Notes under the pieces: generated by a model
Databases searched by the model: none
Told to the model about the DNA's origin: nothing
The model's input: only the letters and a program-made list of their open reading frames with translations
Translations under genes and position numbers: made by a program
From: Candidatus Poribacteria bacterium
Lineage (GTDB): Bacteria; Poribacteria; WGA-4E; WGA-3G
NCBI GenBank assembly: GCA_026706025.1
Contig: JAPOZO010000059.1
Location: 1 to 64,000, forward strand
Length of the DNA: 64,000 bases
Direction of reading: 5' to 3'
In this document: one piece after another, positions 26,011-33,742 of the stretch
Layout: each line of letters opens with the position of its first letter
Numbering within the stretch: position 1 is the first letter of the stretch

Positions 26011-26874
26011 ATGAACAATCCAGCGACAAGTGAACGGACAGACATCATCCAGATTCCGTATCCATCCGATCTTTACCGTTTTGACACCGCTGCCGAAGGG
26101 ATTTCTGGTGGATTTTCAGCCGTAACCGAGACAGATATTGAATACTTTCATCAATACGGTTATCTCGTCATCAACGATGCCTTCAGTCCTACGGAAGTTA
26201 AGGATGCCCTGGCGGGCATGGTTCATCTCATGGATGGAAACGATCCCGACTTCCGGGCAATTCAATTTGAACCGAAACTCGCCAAAGAGAAAGACGAGAT
26301 GGAAGACCAAGAGCGCCGTGATGCTATCAGAAAAATCTTCCGTTTTGTGGACCACGAACCGCGCCTGAACGCGCTGGCAGCGCATTCAGGATTGCTTGGT
26401 GTCCTCGAACAGATTATGGGAGATACGCCCGAACTGTTTCAAGATATGGCACTCGTTAAACCGCCGCGCCACGGGTCGGAAAAGCCGTGGCATCAGGATT
26501 GTGCGTATTTTAACTTGCCGGAGGGAACAACGGTCGTCGGTGTATGGATCGCGTTAGATGAAGCAACACCGGAAAATGGATGCTTGCACATTATTCCGGG
26601 TTCAAATAACGAGGGGCCAATGATCCATTTCAAACGCCGCGATTGGCAGATCTGCGATACCGATGTCCCTGTTGGGCGTGATACGATGGTGCCGCTGAAG
26701 CCGGGTGGTTGTCTCTTCTGGCATGGATTGACGCATCACGGCAGCCCTGTTAATCAGTCTGAGCAGCGGCGGCGTGCGCTACAGTTCCATTACAAACCGG
26801 CAAGTGCTGGCGAAGTTACAACACAGGAACGTTTAGCGGTTTATGGCAGTGATGGGAAAGATGTAGATTGCTGA
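26011..26874 (+). CDS. Phytanoyl-CoA dioxygenase (PhyH)-like enzyme, second copy
   Basis: About 287 residues from the ATG at 26011, chosen because AGAAGGAG lies seven bases before it; the open frame extends to a TTG at 25993. Iron ligands are His161-x-Asp163 (KPWHQDCAYFNLP) and a distal His in FWHGLTHHGSPVN, with the 2-oxoglutarate Arg in EQRRRALQFHY. The block ALDEATPENGCLHIIPGS is the standard PhyH signature. It is shorter than, and only distantly related to, the PhyH protein at 20.3 kb. It ends in TGA, a useful internal sign that TGA is a normal stop in this genome. Confidence 0.9.
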   Translation: MNNPATSERTDIIQIPYPSDLYRFDTAAEGISGGFSAVTETDIEYFHQYGYLVINDAFSPTEVKDALAGMVHLMDGNDPDFRAIQFEPKLAKEKDEMEDQERRDAIRKIFRFVDHEPRLNALAAHSGLLGVLEQIMGDTPELFQDMALVKPPRHGSEKPWHQDCAYFNLPEGTTVVGVWIALDEATPENGCLHIIPGSNNEGPMIHFKRRDWQICDTDVPVGRDTMVPLKPGGCLFWHGLTHHGSPVNQSEQRRRALQFHYKPASAGEVTTQERLAVYGSDGKDVDC

Positions 26875-26877
26875 GTA

Positions 26878-26997
26878 TTAGTTATCAGTTATCAGTTGTC
26901 AGTTAAAGAGCGATTCTGTAACAATTTACTGTTTCCTATGAGTAGTCCAAGTTTGGGTAGATTGTTACAGAGACACCTCTTAACTGACAACTGATGG
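26878..26997. repeat. MITE-like hairpin element bounded by TCAGTTGTCAGTT arms
   Basis: The left arm ATCAGTTGTCAGTTAAAGAG (26891-26910) is matched by the inverted right arm CTCTTAACTGACAACTGAT (26977-26995) with a one-base indel. Inside, TCTGTAACAAT (26915-26925) and ATTGTTACAGA (26961-26971) are perfectly inverted. The whole could fold into one long hairpin. A diverged copy lies at 28151-28275. No coding capacity. Confidence 0.75.
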
Positions 26998-27080
26998 CTA
27001 TTGCGGCAGTTGCGAATTCTGCAAACGCTACATAGTGTTCTTATCCAAAAACCGATAGCCGAAGCGCAACACCTATTAGG

Positions 27081-28133
27081 CTACTTCTTTTCTTCTGGGA
27101 ACGGGGCACGGATGTCATAACGTCCTTCAACAAACACAGGCAGCTTACCGCCTTCAACCAATAGGTCAAGCGGGTTCGGGCGCGTTGTTAAGGGGAAAGT
27201 TACGACGTCCTGAATGCGCAAAGATTCGTAAATCGCCATCAGGATTTCTATCGTGCAAAGCCCGTGTCTGCCAGCGTTGCGGTGTTCATCAACATCGCCT
27301 TCAATCCATGCTAACATTTCGTTAAATTGATTCGGTTCACTTTGTCGGGGTTCGATGGTCTGCCACCCAGCGGCTTTGCTGTTCAAGAGTTCAATTGTGC
27401 CATCGCCACCACGGCGCAGCTGTCCATCATCCCCATAAACTGCATCGCCTCGCAGTCCCGGTTCTGGCAAATCGCTTTCGTAGATACCGCGGATCCCGCC
27501 TTCAAAGCAGATTTCTGCCATACAGAGGTCTTCGGTCCTGACCCGGCGTTCCCAACGGTCGGTTTTCCGTGCTGCCTGACCAATGAGCCATAACGGATCT
27601 GGATCTCCAAGAATAAAACGCATTTCGTCAACTTCGTGCGTTCCACGGTTCAGCAATCCGTGTCCGTCGCGACGGAGCATGGCTTGTGGTTGGCCGATTG
27701 CGCCTTCTTGGATGAGTCGGCGTGCCTCGCAATTTTGTGGACTGAACCGGCGTTGGTGCCCGACAACCAATTTCACGTTGTGCTTCTCACAAGCATCCAT
27801 CATGTCCTGGGCATCGCCGACGGAAGCCGCCATCGGTTTCTCGGTAATAACACCTAAGACTCCGCTTTCAGCAGCGGCGATTGTTGGTTCGGCGCGAACG
27901 CTCTGCCACGTGGTGATACTGACGATGTCCAAATTTTCTTTCTCGCACATTTCACCGAAATCGGTATAGTGGGTTGGAAGTCCGAATTCTTCAGCGAATT
28001 TCGCGGCGGATGCTTCGCTGATATCCGAAGCGGTGACCACCTCGGCACGACCGGTATTGGTCCAATTATTTGCATGGGAACGTCCCATACCACCACATCC
28101 AATAATTCCGACACGATATGTTTTGTCTGCCAT
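27081..28133 (-). CDS. Gfo/Idh/MocA-family oxidoreductase
   Basis: 350 residues. The N-terminal Rossmann fold has GIIGCGGMGRSHANNW and the conserved TEKPMAAS (the EKP lysine of the family). The C-terminal alpha/beta substrate domain follows, with DLCMAEICFEGGIRG. These NAD(P)-dependent enzymes oxidise or reduce sugars, inositols or related compounds in the cytoplasm. The substrate is unknown. The gene is flanked on both sides by the same type of hairpin repeat (26878-26997 and 28151-28275), which could allow excision or duplication of the gene as a unit. Confidence 0.9.
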   Translation of the reverse strand: MADKTYRVGIIGCGGMGRSHANNWTNTGRAEVVTASDISEASAAKFAEEFGLPTHYTDFGEMCEKENLDIVSITTWQSVRAEPTIAAAESGVLGVITEKPMAASVGDAQDMMDACEKHNVKLVVGHQRRFSPQNCEARRLIQEGAIGQPQAMLRRDGHGLLNRGTHEVDEMRFILGDPDPLWLIGQAARKTDRWERRVRTEDLCMAEICFEGGIRGIYESDLPEPGLRGDAVYGDDGQLRRGGDGTIELLNSKAAGWQTIEPRQSEPNQFNEMLAWIEGDVDEHRNAGRHGLCTIEILMAIYESLRIQDVVTFPLTTRPNPLDLLVEGGKLPVFVEGRYDIRAPFPEEKK

Positions 28134-28150
28134 CTGTTTTACCTTTTTAT

Positions 28151-28275
28151 AGTTTTCAGTTATCGGTTATCAGTTTTCAGTTAAGAGGGAGCTTTGTTAC
28201 AATTCACCGCTTCCTGGAGCCCACAAGTTTCGGCAGCTTGTTACATAAGCATTTCTTAACCGACGACTTCTGTCT
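28151..28275. repeat. Second copy of the TCAGTT hairpin element
   Basis: It begins with TTTTCAGTTATCGGTTATC and CAGTTTTCAGTTAAGAG. Its core (GTTACAATTCACCGCTTCCT, CAAGTTTCGGCAG, TTGTTACATAAG, TTTCTTAAC) aligns with that of the element at 26878-26997. The arms are more diverged. It occupies the left half of the 353-base spacer 28134-28486. Confidence 0.65.
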
Positions 28276-28342
28276 TACAAGAATCATATACTATCAAAGA
28301 TTGCCTGTCAATACAAGCAAATTCTGCGAAAGATAGATAACA

Positions 28343-28360
28343 TGTGTCTATTTTGACACA
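28343..28360. promoter_or_regulatory. Palindrome upstream of murA
   Basis: TGTGTC-TATTTT-GACACA is a perfect 6-bp inverted repeat followed by ATTTTTT. It could be an operator or a weak terminator. It lies about 130 bases before the murA start, upstream of the sigma-54-like site. Confidence 0.35.
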
Positions 28361-28412
28361 ATTTTTTAAACCAAAAAACCTTGTAACGTCTAAGTTTGTA
28401 ACAGGTACCCAA

Positions 28413-28429
28413 TTGGCATCGTTTATGCT
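28413..28429 (+). promoter_or_regulatory. Sigma-54-like (-24/-12) promoter motif upstream of murA
   Basis: TTGGCATCGTTTATGCT keeps the GG and GC dinucleotides at the spacing expected for sigma-54 (YTGGCACGRNNNTTGCW), with mismatches at three consensus positions. It lies about 58 bases before the murA ATG. A single match of this length can occur by chance, and no enhancer-binding regulator is visible nearby. Confidence 0.35.
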
Positions 28430-28486
28430 ATAGAGAAAATAAAAATCCACCTATCCCGCGATGAAGATCTCTGAAGGAGACGGAAA

Positions 28487-29752
28487 ATGGAAAAATTAAT
28501 AATCAAAGGCGGTACCAGACTCGAAGGGACAATCCCGGTCAGTGGTTGCAAAAACGCTGTGCTGCCGATTGCAGTTGCTGCTGCGATTCTCGGTGACGGT
28601 GTTAGTGTACTCCATAACGTGCCGAACTTAACAGATGTGGCAACCCTCCGCGCAGTATTGGAAGGGTTGGGTGCTACAATAAAATTTAAAAATTCATCAC
28701 TCTATATTGAACCAATAAACCACTTGGAGTACGAAGCACCTTACGAACTCGTGCGAAAAATGCGGGCATCCATCTATGTGTTGGGTCCGCTTGTTGCCAA
28801 GCTTGGCAAAGCCAAAGTATCGTTTCCGGGCGGATGCGCAATCGGTCCGCGCCCGATTGACTTACACATTCGTGGCTTGGAGCATCTGGGTGCGGAAGTG
28901 AGGGTAGAAAAGGGGTATATATACGCGCAAGCAAAACGCTTAACCGGCACAGAGATGTATCTTACAGGTCAACACGGACCGAGTGTCGGTGCGACAGCCA
29001 ACGTTCTGATGGCCGCGACGTTAGCACAAGGGAGGACTGTCATCCGTGGCGCAGCATGTGAACCCCATATCTCCGATCTCGCCTGTTTCCTCAAGGCAAT
29101 GGGGGCAGATATTGAAGGTATCGGTACATCTGTTCTAACGATTCGTGGGGTCAAACAGCTCCGTGGGACTGAACACACCGTCATCTCTGACGACATTGAG
29201 GCGGGCACTTTTATTGTCGCAGGTGCGATTACGAGAGGCGATGTTTATGTTGAGGGGATTACTCAGCAGCAAATTCCGGCTATTTCAGAGACAATCGTTG
29301 AGGCAGGCGTTGAATTAGATTGGGATACTAACGGCGTGCGCGTCACAACCCCTCGCGAGATAAGGGGCATTGATGTTTCTACGGCTCCATTTCCGGGTTT
29401 TCCGACGGATATGCAAGCGCAAATCATGGGCATGCTCTGCCTGGCATCAGGCACCAGTATTATCAACGAAAATGTCCACACAGACCGGTTTATCCATGCA
29501 GCGGAGCTCAATCGGATGGGTGCGGATATCATGCTTGATGGTGGCAAAGCGATAATCAATGGTGTTCCGAACTTCAGTGGTGCGCCTGTCATGGCTTCCG
29601 ATTTACGTGCTGGTGCGGTATTGGTTGCGGCAGGGATGGCAGCCTCAGGTGAAACCGTCGTCTCGCGGGTGTATCATATTGACCGTGGGTATGAGTCTAT
29701 AGAGAAAAAACTGAATAACGTCGGTGCGAATATTAAGCGGGTTGACGCGTAA
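28487..29752 (+). CDS. murA: UDP-N-acetylglucosamine 1-carboxyvinyltransferase
   Basis: 421 residues, standard. MurA catalyses the first committed step of peptidoglycan synthesis, adding enolpyruvate from PEP to UDP-GlcNAc. Lys22 (VSGCKNAVLP) and Cys117 (FPGGCAIGPRPIDLH), equivalent to Cys115 in E. coli, are present; the Cys form is normally fosfomycin-sensitive. PTDMQAQIMG and RAGAVLVAAGMA are further family blocks. GAAGGAGA precedes the ATG. hisD follows after 51 bases and probably shares the transcript. Confidence 0.96.
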   Translation: MEKLIIKGGTRLEGTIPVSGCKNAVLPIAVAAAILGDGVSVLHNVPNLTDVATLRAVLEGLGATIKFKNSSLYIEPINHLEYEAPYELVRKMRASIYVLGPLVAKLGKAKVSFPGGCAIGPRPIDLHIRGLEHLGAEVRVEKGYIYAQAKRLTGTEMYLTGQHGPSVGATANVLMAATLAQGRTVIRGAACEPHISDLACFLKAMGADIEGIGTSVLTIRGVKQLRGTEHTVISDDIEAGTFIVAGAITRGDVYVEGITQQQIPAISETIVEAGVELDWDTNGVRVTTPREIRGIDVSTAPFPGFPTDMQAQIMGMLCLASGTSIINENVHTDRFIHAAELNRMGADIMLDGGKAIINGVPNFSGAPVMASDLRAGAVLVAAGMAASGETVVSRVYHIDRGYESIEKKLNNVGANIKRVDA

Positions 29753-29803
29753 GATCGCGCGTATAAGCCCCGGCGTAAATAGAAAGGAACAGGTTATTTA
29801 GGG

Positions 29804-31102
29804 ATGTTGCGAATCGTTCAGGTGCGTACGGCAGAGGCAGCCGATCTGCTCTCTAAGCTGAAGGCGCGGGGTAAACTCACAGACGAAAGTATCTTAAAAG
29901 TCGTCCGTCGGACTTTGAGTGATGTCCAAGCGGAAGGCGATAAGGCGGTTGTTAGATATGTCCGCAAACTTGATGCTCCCCGTATCTCAGTAAAAGAATT
30001 AAGTGTGTCGCGAGAAGAGATCGGGGAAGCCTATTTAGAGGTTCCGACTGAATTTATAGATGCGATTACACAAGCGAGAACAAATATTGAAAAGTTCCAC
30101 GAGAAGCAGTTACGGACTTCATGGATGTCAACGGAAGCCAATGGTGTGCTGCTCGGGCATTTGATTCGTCCGTTAAGGCGTGTCGGTGTGTGCGTGCCAG
30201 CGATTAGCCAGCTTCTCGTCTCTTCGTTGCTGATGAATGTCATCCCTGCTACCGTTGCGGGTGTCGAAGAAATTGCTGTCTGTATTCCGCCGATGCGAAA
30301 TCGGGACATCAACCCCTATATGCTGGTTACCGCCTCGGAATGTGGTATCCAAGAAATCTACAAATGTGGTGGTGCCCCAGCCGTCGCAGCGATGGCTTAT
30401 GGTACCGATACCATTCCATCTGTTGATAAAATTGTCGGCCCTGGGAATCTCTATGTCCAATTTGCGAAGAAAGAGGTTTATGGACATGTGGATATAGATA
30501 AATTGGCAGGACCGAGCGAGATTCTTGTCATTGGTGATGGTACGGCTGATCCAGATTACGTCGCTGCAGACTTAATTTCCCAAGCAGAACATAGAGGCGA
30601 TAGTGCCGCGATTCTCGTTACGCCATCCGTTGGGTTCGCCGAACAGGTCAAAGCAGCGATTGAGGTTCAAGGGGAATTGCTACCTCGGCGCGAGGAGCTG
30701 ACCGAGGCTTTTGAAAACTACGGTGCAGCGTTTATTGTTGATGATATAGCAGAGGCGGTCGCTTTAGCAAATGAAATCGCGCCAGAACACCTTGAACTCC
30801 ACGTCGAAAACCCGTTTGAATGGGTCGGAGACGTTGAAAATGCGGGGGCTATCCTGATAGGTCCCTATTCGCCAGAAGCCGTTGGTGATTATATTGCGGG
30901 CCCGAACCATGTCTTGCCAACAGGTACCGCTGCACGCTATGCCTCCCCGTTAAGCGTTGATGATTTCCTGAAGAAGACGAGTCTTATCTCATACACAAAA
31001 TCGGCTTTAAAAGCAGTCACACCGGCGGTTGTTAAATTGGCGGAGGTAGAAGGACTTGAAGGACACGCTGCCGCCATGAAAATCCGATTCGAGGAAGATT
31101 AG
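29804..31102 (+). CDS. hisD: Histidinol dehydrogenase
   Basis: 432 residues, standard length. It carries out the last two steps of histidine synthesis, oxidising L-histidinol to L-histidine with two NAD+ and a Zn2+ site. The signature GPSEILVIGDGTADPDYVAA with LISQAEHRGDSA, the metal and active-site block IAPEHLELH, and GPNHVLPTGTAARYASPLSV are all present. It lies 51 bases after murA and 20 bases before a DUF1028 gene, an unusual placement away from other his genes. hisC is about 19 kb away on the other strand. Confidence 0.96.
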   Translation: MLRIVQVRTAEAADLLSKLKARGKLTDESILKVVRRTLSDVQAEGDKAVVRYVRKLDAPRISVKELSVSREEIGEAYLEVPTEFIDAITQARTNIEKFHEKQLRTSWMSTEANGVLLGHLIRPLRRVGVCVPAISQLLVSSLLMNVIPATVAGVEEIAVCIPPMRNRDINPYMLVTASECGIQEIYKCGGAPAVAAMAYGTDTIPSVDKIVGPGNLYVQFAKKEVYGHVDIDKLAGPSEILVIGDGTADPDYVAADLISQAEHRGDSAAILVTPSVGFAEQVKAAIEVQGELLPRREELTEAFENYGAAFIVDDIAEAVALANEIAPEHLELHVENPFEWVGDVENAGAILIGPYSPEAVGDYIAGPNHVLPTGTAARYASPLSVDDFLKKTSLISYTKSALKAVTPAVVKLAEVEGLEGHAAAMKIRFEED

Positions 31103-31122
31103 GAATATAGGAAACATAGAAG

Positions 31123-31833
31123 ATGCTTTTAATACCACTGAGTCTTTTGTTCCACCTTTCCGAACCCGATCTATCTAACGAAAAACCTGTTCTGTCTCCT
31201 GTTGCGACGTTTTCAATTGTCGGATATGATGCGGAAACGGGTGATCTTGGGATCGCCGTACAATCCAAATTTTTCGCTGTTGGCTCGGTTGTACCGTGGG
31301 CTGAAGCCGGTGTTGGCGCGATTGCGACCCAATCTTGGGCAAATACGACTTATGGACCTAACGGTTTGAAACTGCTCAAAAGTGGTCTTTCGGCGGAACA
31401 GAGTTTGGAACGTCTCATCGCAGATGACCCTGGACGTGCAACGCGGCAGGTAGGTATCGTTGATGCAGAAGGAAACGTTGCTAACTATACAGGCGATGAA
31501 TGTAACGCATGGGCAGGTGCTGTTTCAAGTAAACATTACACAGCTCAAGGCAACATCCTCGCGGGTGAAGATGTTGTTAAGGCGATGGGTAAAGCCTTTG
31601 AGGAAACGGAAGGTGAACTCGCAGATAAATTAATGGCTGCACTCTTTGCTGGACAAGAAAAAGGTGGGGATACACGCGGTCAGCAGTCCGCGGCTATACT
31701 CGTCGTTCGAAAACAGAGCGGTTACGGCGGTTTCAATGACCGGTATATCGACCTACGCGTGGATGATTCCGAGAGACCGATTGAAGCACTTCAGCGGTTA
31801 TTGGAGATTCACAAAAAATTGATGCCTCGATAA
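31123..31833 (+). CDS. DUF1028-family protein (Ntn-hydrolase-like)
   Basis: 236 residues. From residue about 28 it is a full DUF1028 domain: ATFSIVGYDAETGDLGIAVQ, AEAGVGAIATQSWANTTYGP, and GDECNAWAGAVSSKHYTAQG. The family has a proteasome-like Ntn-hydrolase fold but no settled function. The first 27 residues are hydrophobic at the start (MLLIPLSLLFHL) and could be a signal peptide, although no good cleavage site is evident. It follows hisD by 20 bases. A role in the histidine pathway would be a guess from position. Confidence 0.85.
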   Translation: MLLIPLSLLFHLSEPDLSNEKPVLSPVATFSIVGYDAETGDLGIAVQSKFFAVGSVVPWAEAGVGAIATQSWANTTYGPNGLKLLKSGLSAEQSLERLIADDPGRATRQVGIVDAEGNVANYTGDECNAWAGAVSSKHYTAQGNILAGEDVVKAMGKAFEETEGELADKLMAALFAGQEKGGDTRGQQSAAILVVRKQSGYGGFNDRYIDLRVDDSERPIEALQRLLEIHKKLMPR

Positions 31834-31890
31834 ATGCTATTGCTCGCGACCGATTATACGGCATCAGGTTGTGCTGTTCGGCAAGTCAGA

Positions 31891-32325
31891 TTATTCCGTT
31901 GTTGGTTCATCTAATACGAGCATCGGACGATTGAAACGGGAACGGATATGGTTCAGTGCTGATAGGACGGCAGGTGAACCTATGATTCGACGTTCTAATT
32001 TACGTTTGCCCGGAATATCGCTGATGACAAGACCGATCAATACCGTCAAAATGCCTTGCCCGGGTAAAGGTATCAGGATAAGCCCGACAATAATAAGAAT
32101 AACAGCAAGTACATTTTTTAGGAAAATCAGAATAGGTTGTCTGATACGATTCGCCCGTCTTTTGGACATGAAATAGTCAAAGGGTAGGTAGGCGATGACC
32201 AGTGCACAAAGGAAGATACTCCCCACTAAACTTGCCCCCGAAATAATACCGACTACCAATCCATGCGCTTTAAGCCATCCAAAGACAGCCAGACAGAAAG
32301 CTTTGAAAATATCAACAAACGACAA
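31891..32325 (-). CDS. PGPGW-like small membrane protein with TTG start
   Basis: 144 residues. Two hydrophobic regions (about residues 8-48 and 70-105); the second includes LILIPLPGQGILTVLIGLV, resembling the PGPGW membrane-protein family with PGQG in place of PGPG. An ERR-rich cytoplasmic tail follows. The only suitable start is a TTG at 32325, placed by a very strong AGAGGAGGGGGG about eight bases upstream. The function is unknown. The gene lies 24 bases after the SDR gene on the same strand and is probably co-transcribed. Confidence 0.7.
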   Translation of the reverse strand: MSFVDIFKAFCLAVFGWLKAHGLVVGIISGASLVGSIFLCALVIAYLPFDYFMSKRRANRIRQPILIFLKNVLAVILIIVGLILIPLPGQGILTVLIGLVISDIPGKRKLERRIIGSPAVLSALNHIRSRFNRPMLVLDEPTTE

Positions 32326-32349
32326 GAAGATCCCCCCTCCTCTAAGAAC

Positions 32350-33123
32350 TCATCGGCGCGAAACAGCTCCACCGTCAATCGTCATAATATCACCACTAAT
32401 ATAGGCGGCTTCATCGGAGGCGAGAAATAATACCGCTCCGATATAGTCCCATACTGTTGCCCCTCGTTCGAGAGGTGGTGCGTCCACAGCGGCAGATGGT
32501 AACTCAGGTAGTGTATCGTCTTCAGGAATATTTTGTGACGCGTTCATACCGGTCGGTGCTCCGCCACCCGGTGCTACAGCGTTTACCGTAATCCCGTATG
32601 GACGTAGTTCCAATGCAAGGCTCCGTGTAAGTCTATTCAGAGCGGCTTTGCTGACACAATAACTGAGCGTCCCAACGTGTGATTCCTCGGCATAGATAGA
32701 GGAATTGTTAATGATACGTCCGCGTATCTCCTGCTCTACCATTACTTTAGCGACCGCTTGTGCGCATAGCAGACACCCTTTCACATTAACCGCCATGACT
32801 CTGTCAAATTGCTCCGGCGTAAGTTCAAACAACTTCTGAGGACCGAGGATACCTGCATTATTGAATAGAATATCAATCCGTTTAAATGTATCCACAGCCA
32901 TATCTACAGCCGATTGAACTTGCTCAGGCACCGTAACATCCAAATGAACAGCAATCGCTTTTCCGCCTTTGGCACGTACTTCTTCAGCAACAGCATCTGC
33001 GCTCCTACCACCGGCGACAACAACAGACGCTCCCTCACGAGCGAATGCCAAACACGCGGCTCTTCCGATACCTAACGGTCCACCGCCACCTGTTACAAAT
33101 GCAACTCGGTTTTCAAAACGCAT
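32350..33123 (-). CDS. Short-chain dehydrogenase/reductase (SDR)
   Basis: 257 residues, classical SDR. The cofactor motif TGGGGPLGIGRAACL, the structural NNAG (ILFNNAGILG), the catalytic Ser in IINNSSIYAEE and YxxxK in LSYCVSKAALNRL are all present, and the C-terminal EAAYISGDIMTIDGGA is typical. It oxidises or reduces an alcohol/ketone in the cytoplasm with NAD(P). The substrate is not predictable. It pairs with the PGPGW-like membrane gene downstream. Confidence 0.92.
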   Translation of the reverse strand: MRFENRVAFVTGGGGPLGIGRAACLAFAREGASVVVAGGRSADAVAEEVRAKGGKAIAVHLDVTVPEQVQSAVDMAVDTFKRIDILFNNAGILGPQKLFELTPEQFDRVMAVNVKGCLLCAQAVAKVMVEQEIRGRIINNSSIYAEESHVGTLSYCVSKAALNRLTRSLALELRPYGITVNAVAPGGGAPTGMNASQNIPEDDTLPELPSAAVDAPPLERGATVWDYIGAVLFLASDEAAYISGDIMTIDGGAVSRR

Positions 33124-33299
33124 TCTGTCCTCTCTATCACGCGATTTTCTCTGTTCCTCTATATGTCACTATTTTATCATAACGCCCAATATTTTTCAAG
33201 GTTTCACATGATTTTTTTTAAAGGCTGTTGGCTGTCAGCGATCAGCCACCAGTAAACCATGAACCACACACAGCACTGATTTCCATACCTCGCTTATAG

Positions 33300-33433
33300 G
33301 GTTTATAGTAGATTCTGTAATTATTTATACACTCAGCACCGGTGGGGTTAGGAAACCGTGAAAAAACACCCAAGCAAAAACCCTACCGGTGATTGTAAAA
33401 TGTGTATTTATTTTTAGAATTTACTATAAAACC
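33300..33433. repeat. 134-bp palindromic MITE-like element with ACACCCAAGCAAAAAC core
   Basis: The outer arms GGTTTATAGTAGATTCTGTA (33300 on) and TAGAATTTACTATAAAACC (ending 33433) are imperfect inverted repeats of about 32 bases. Inner arms CACCGGT (33337-33343) and ACCGGTG (33385-33391) flank a core with GTTAGGAAACCG and AAACACCCAAGCAAAAACCC. It has no ORF and lies in the 619-base spacer 33124-33742. The rest of that spacer shows weak TCAGTT-like repeats at 33225-33250, no gene I can support, and a promoter near its right end. Confidence 0.7.
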
Positions 33434-33641
33434 TGATTGCTAACAACTGATGGCGAAACCCTTCTATGATTTATTAGATACATTTAGACGTGAAAATCTT
33501 CACTGAAACCTCCGATAAGTTTAGATGTAATTCAGATATCACCGTTATGGGATTCAAGAGTTAAAGCAACGTTTTCTACACAGAAACTTCATCAAACCAT
33601 GCCTATTAGGTCTGAAGATTAGCGATTATACATTTTTAACT

Positions 33642-33670
33642 TGACAAACTCTTGTTAAAAACCTTACTAT
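33642..33670 (+). promoter_or_regulatory. Sigma-70-type promoter of the PQQ-propeller gene
   Basis: A perfect TTGACA, a 17-base spacer and TACTAT lie about 75 bases before the GTG start at 33743. It may drive the whole rightward run to 40.7 kb. Confidence 0.6.
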
Positions 33671-33742
33671 AGTTAATGAAGTAGCATAAAATGCTAAAAT
33701 TTATGCTTTATTTTACATATAATAAAAAAAGGAATTTTCATA

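Noticed and set aside
33124-33742. A tRNA or small-RNA gene in the largest spacer
   Set aside because: No cloverleaf, T-loop GGTTCRA or CCA-type end was found; the foldable part is the 134-bp palindromic repeat.
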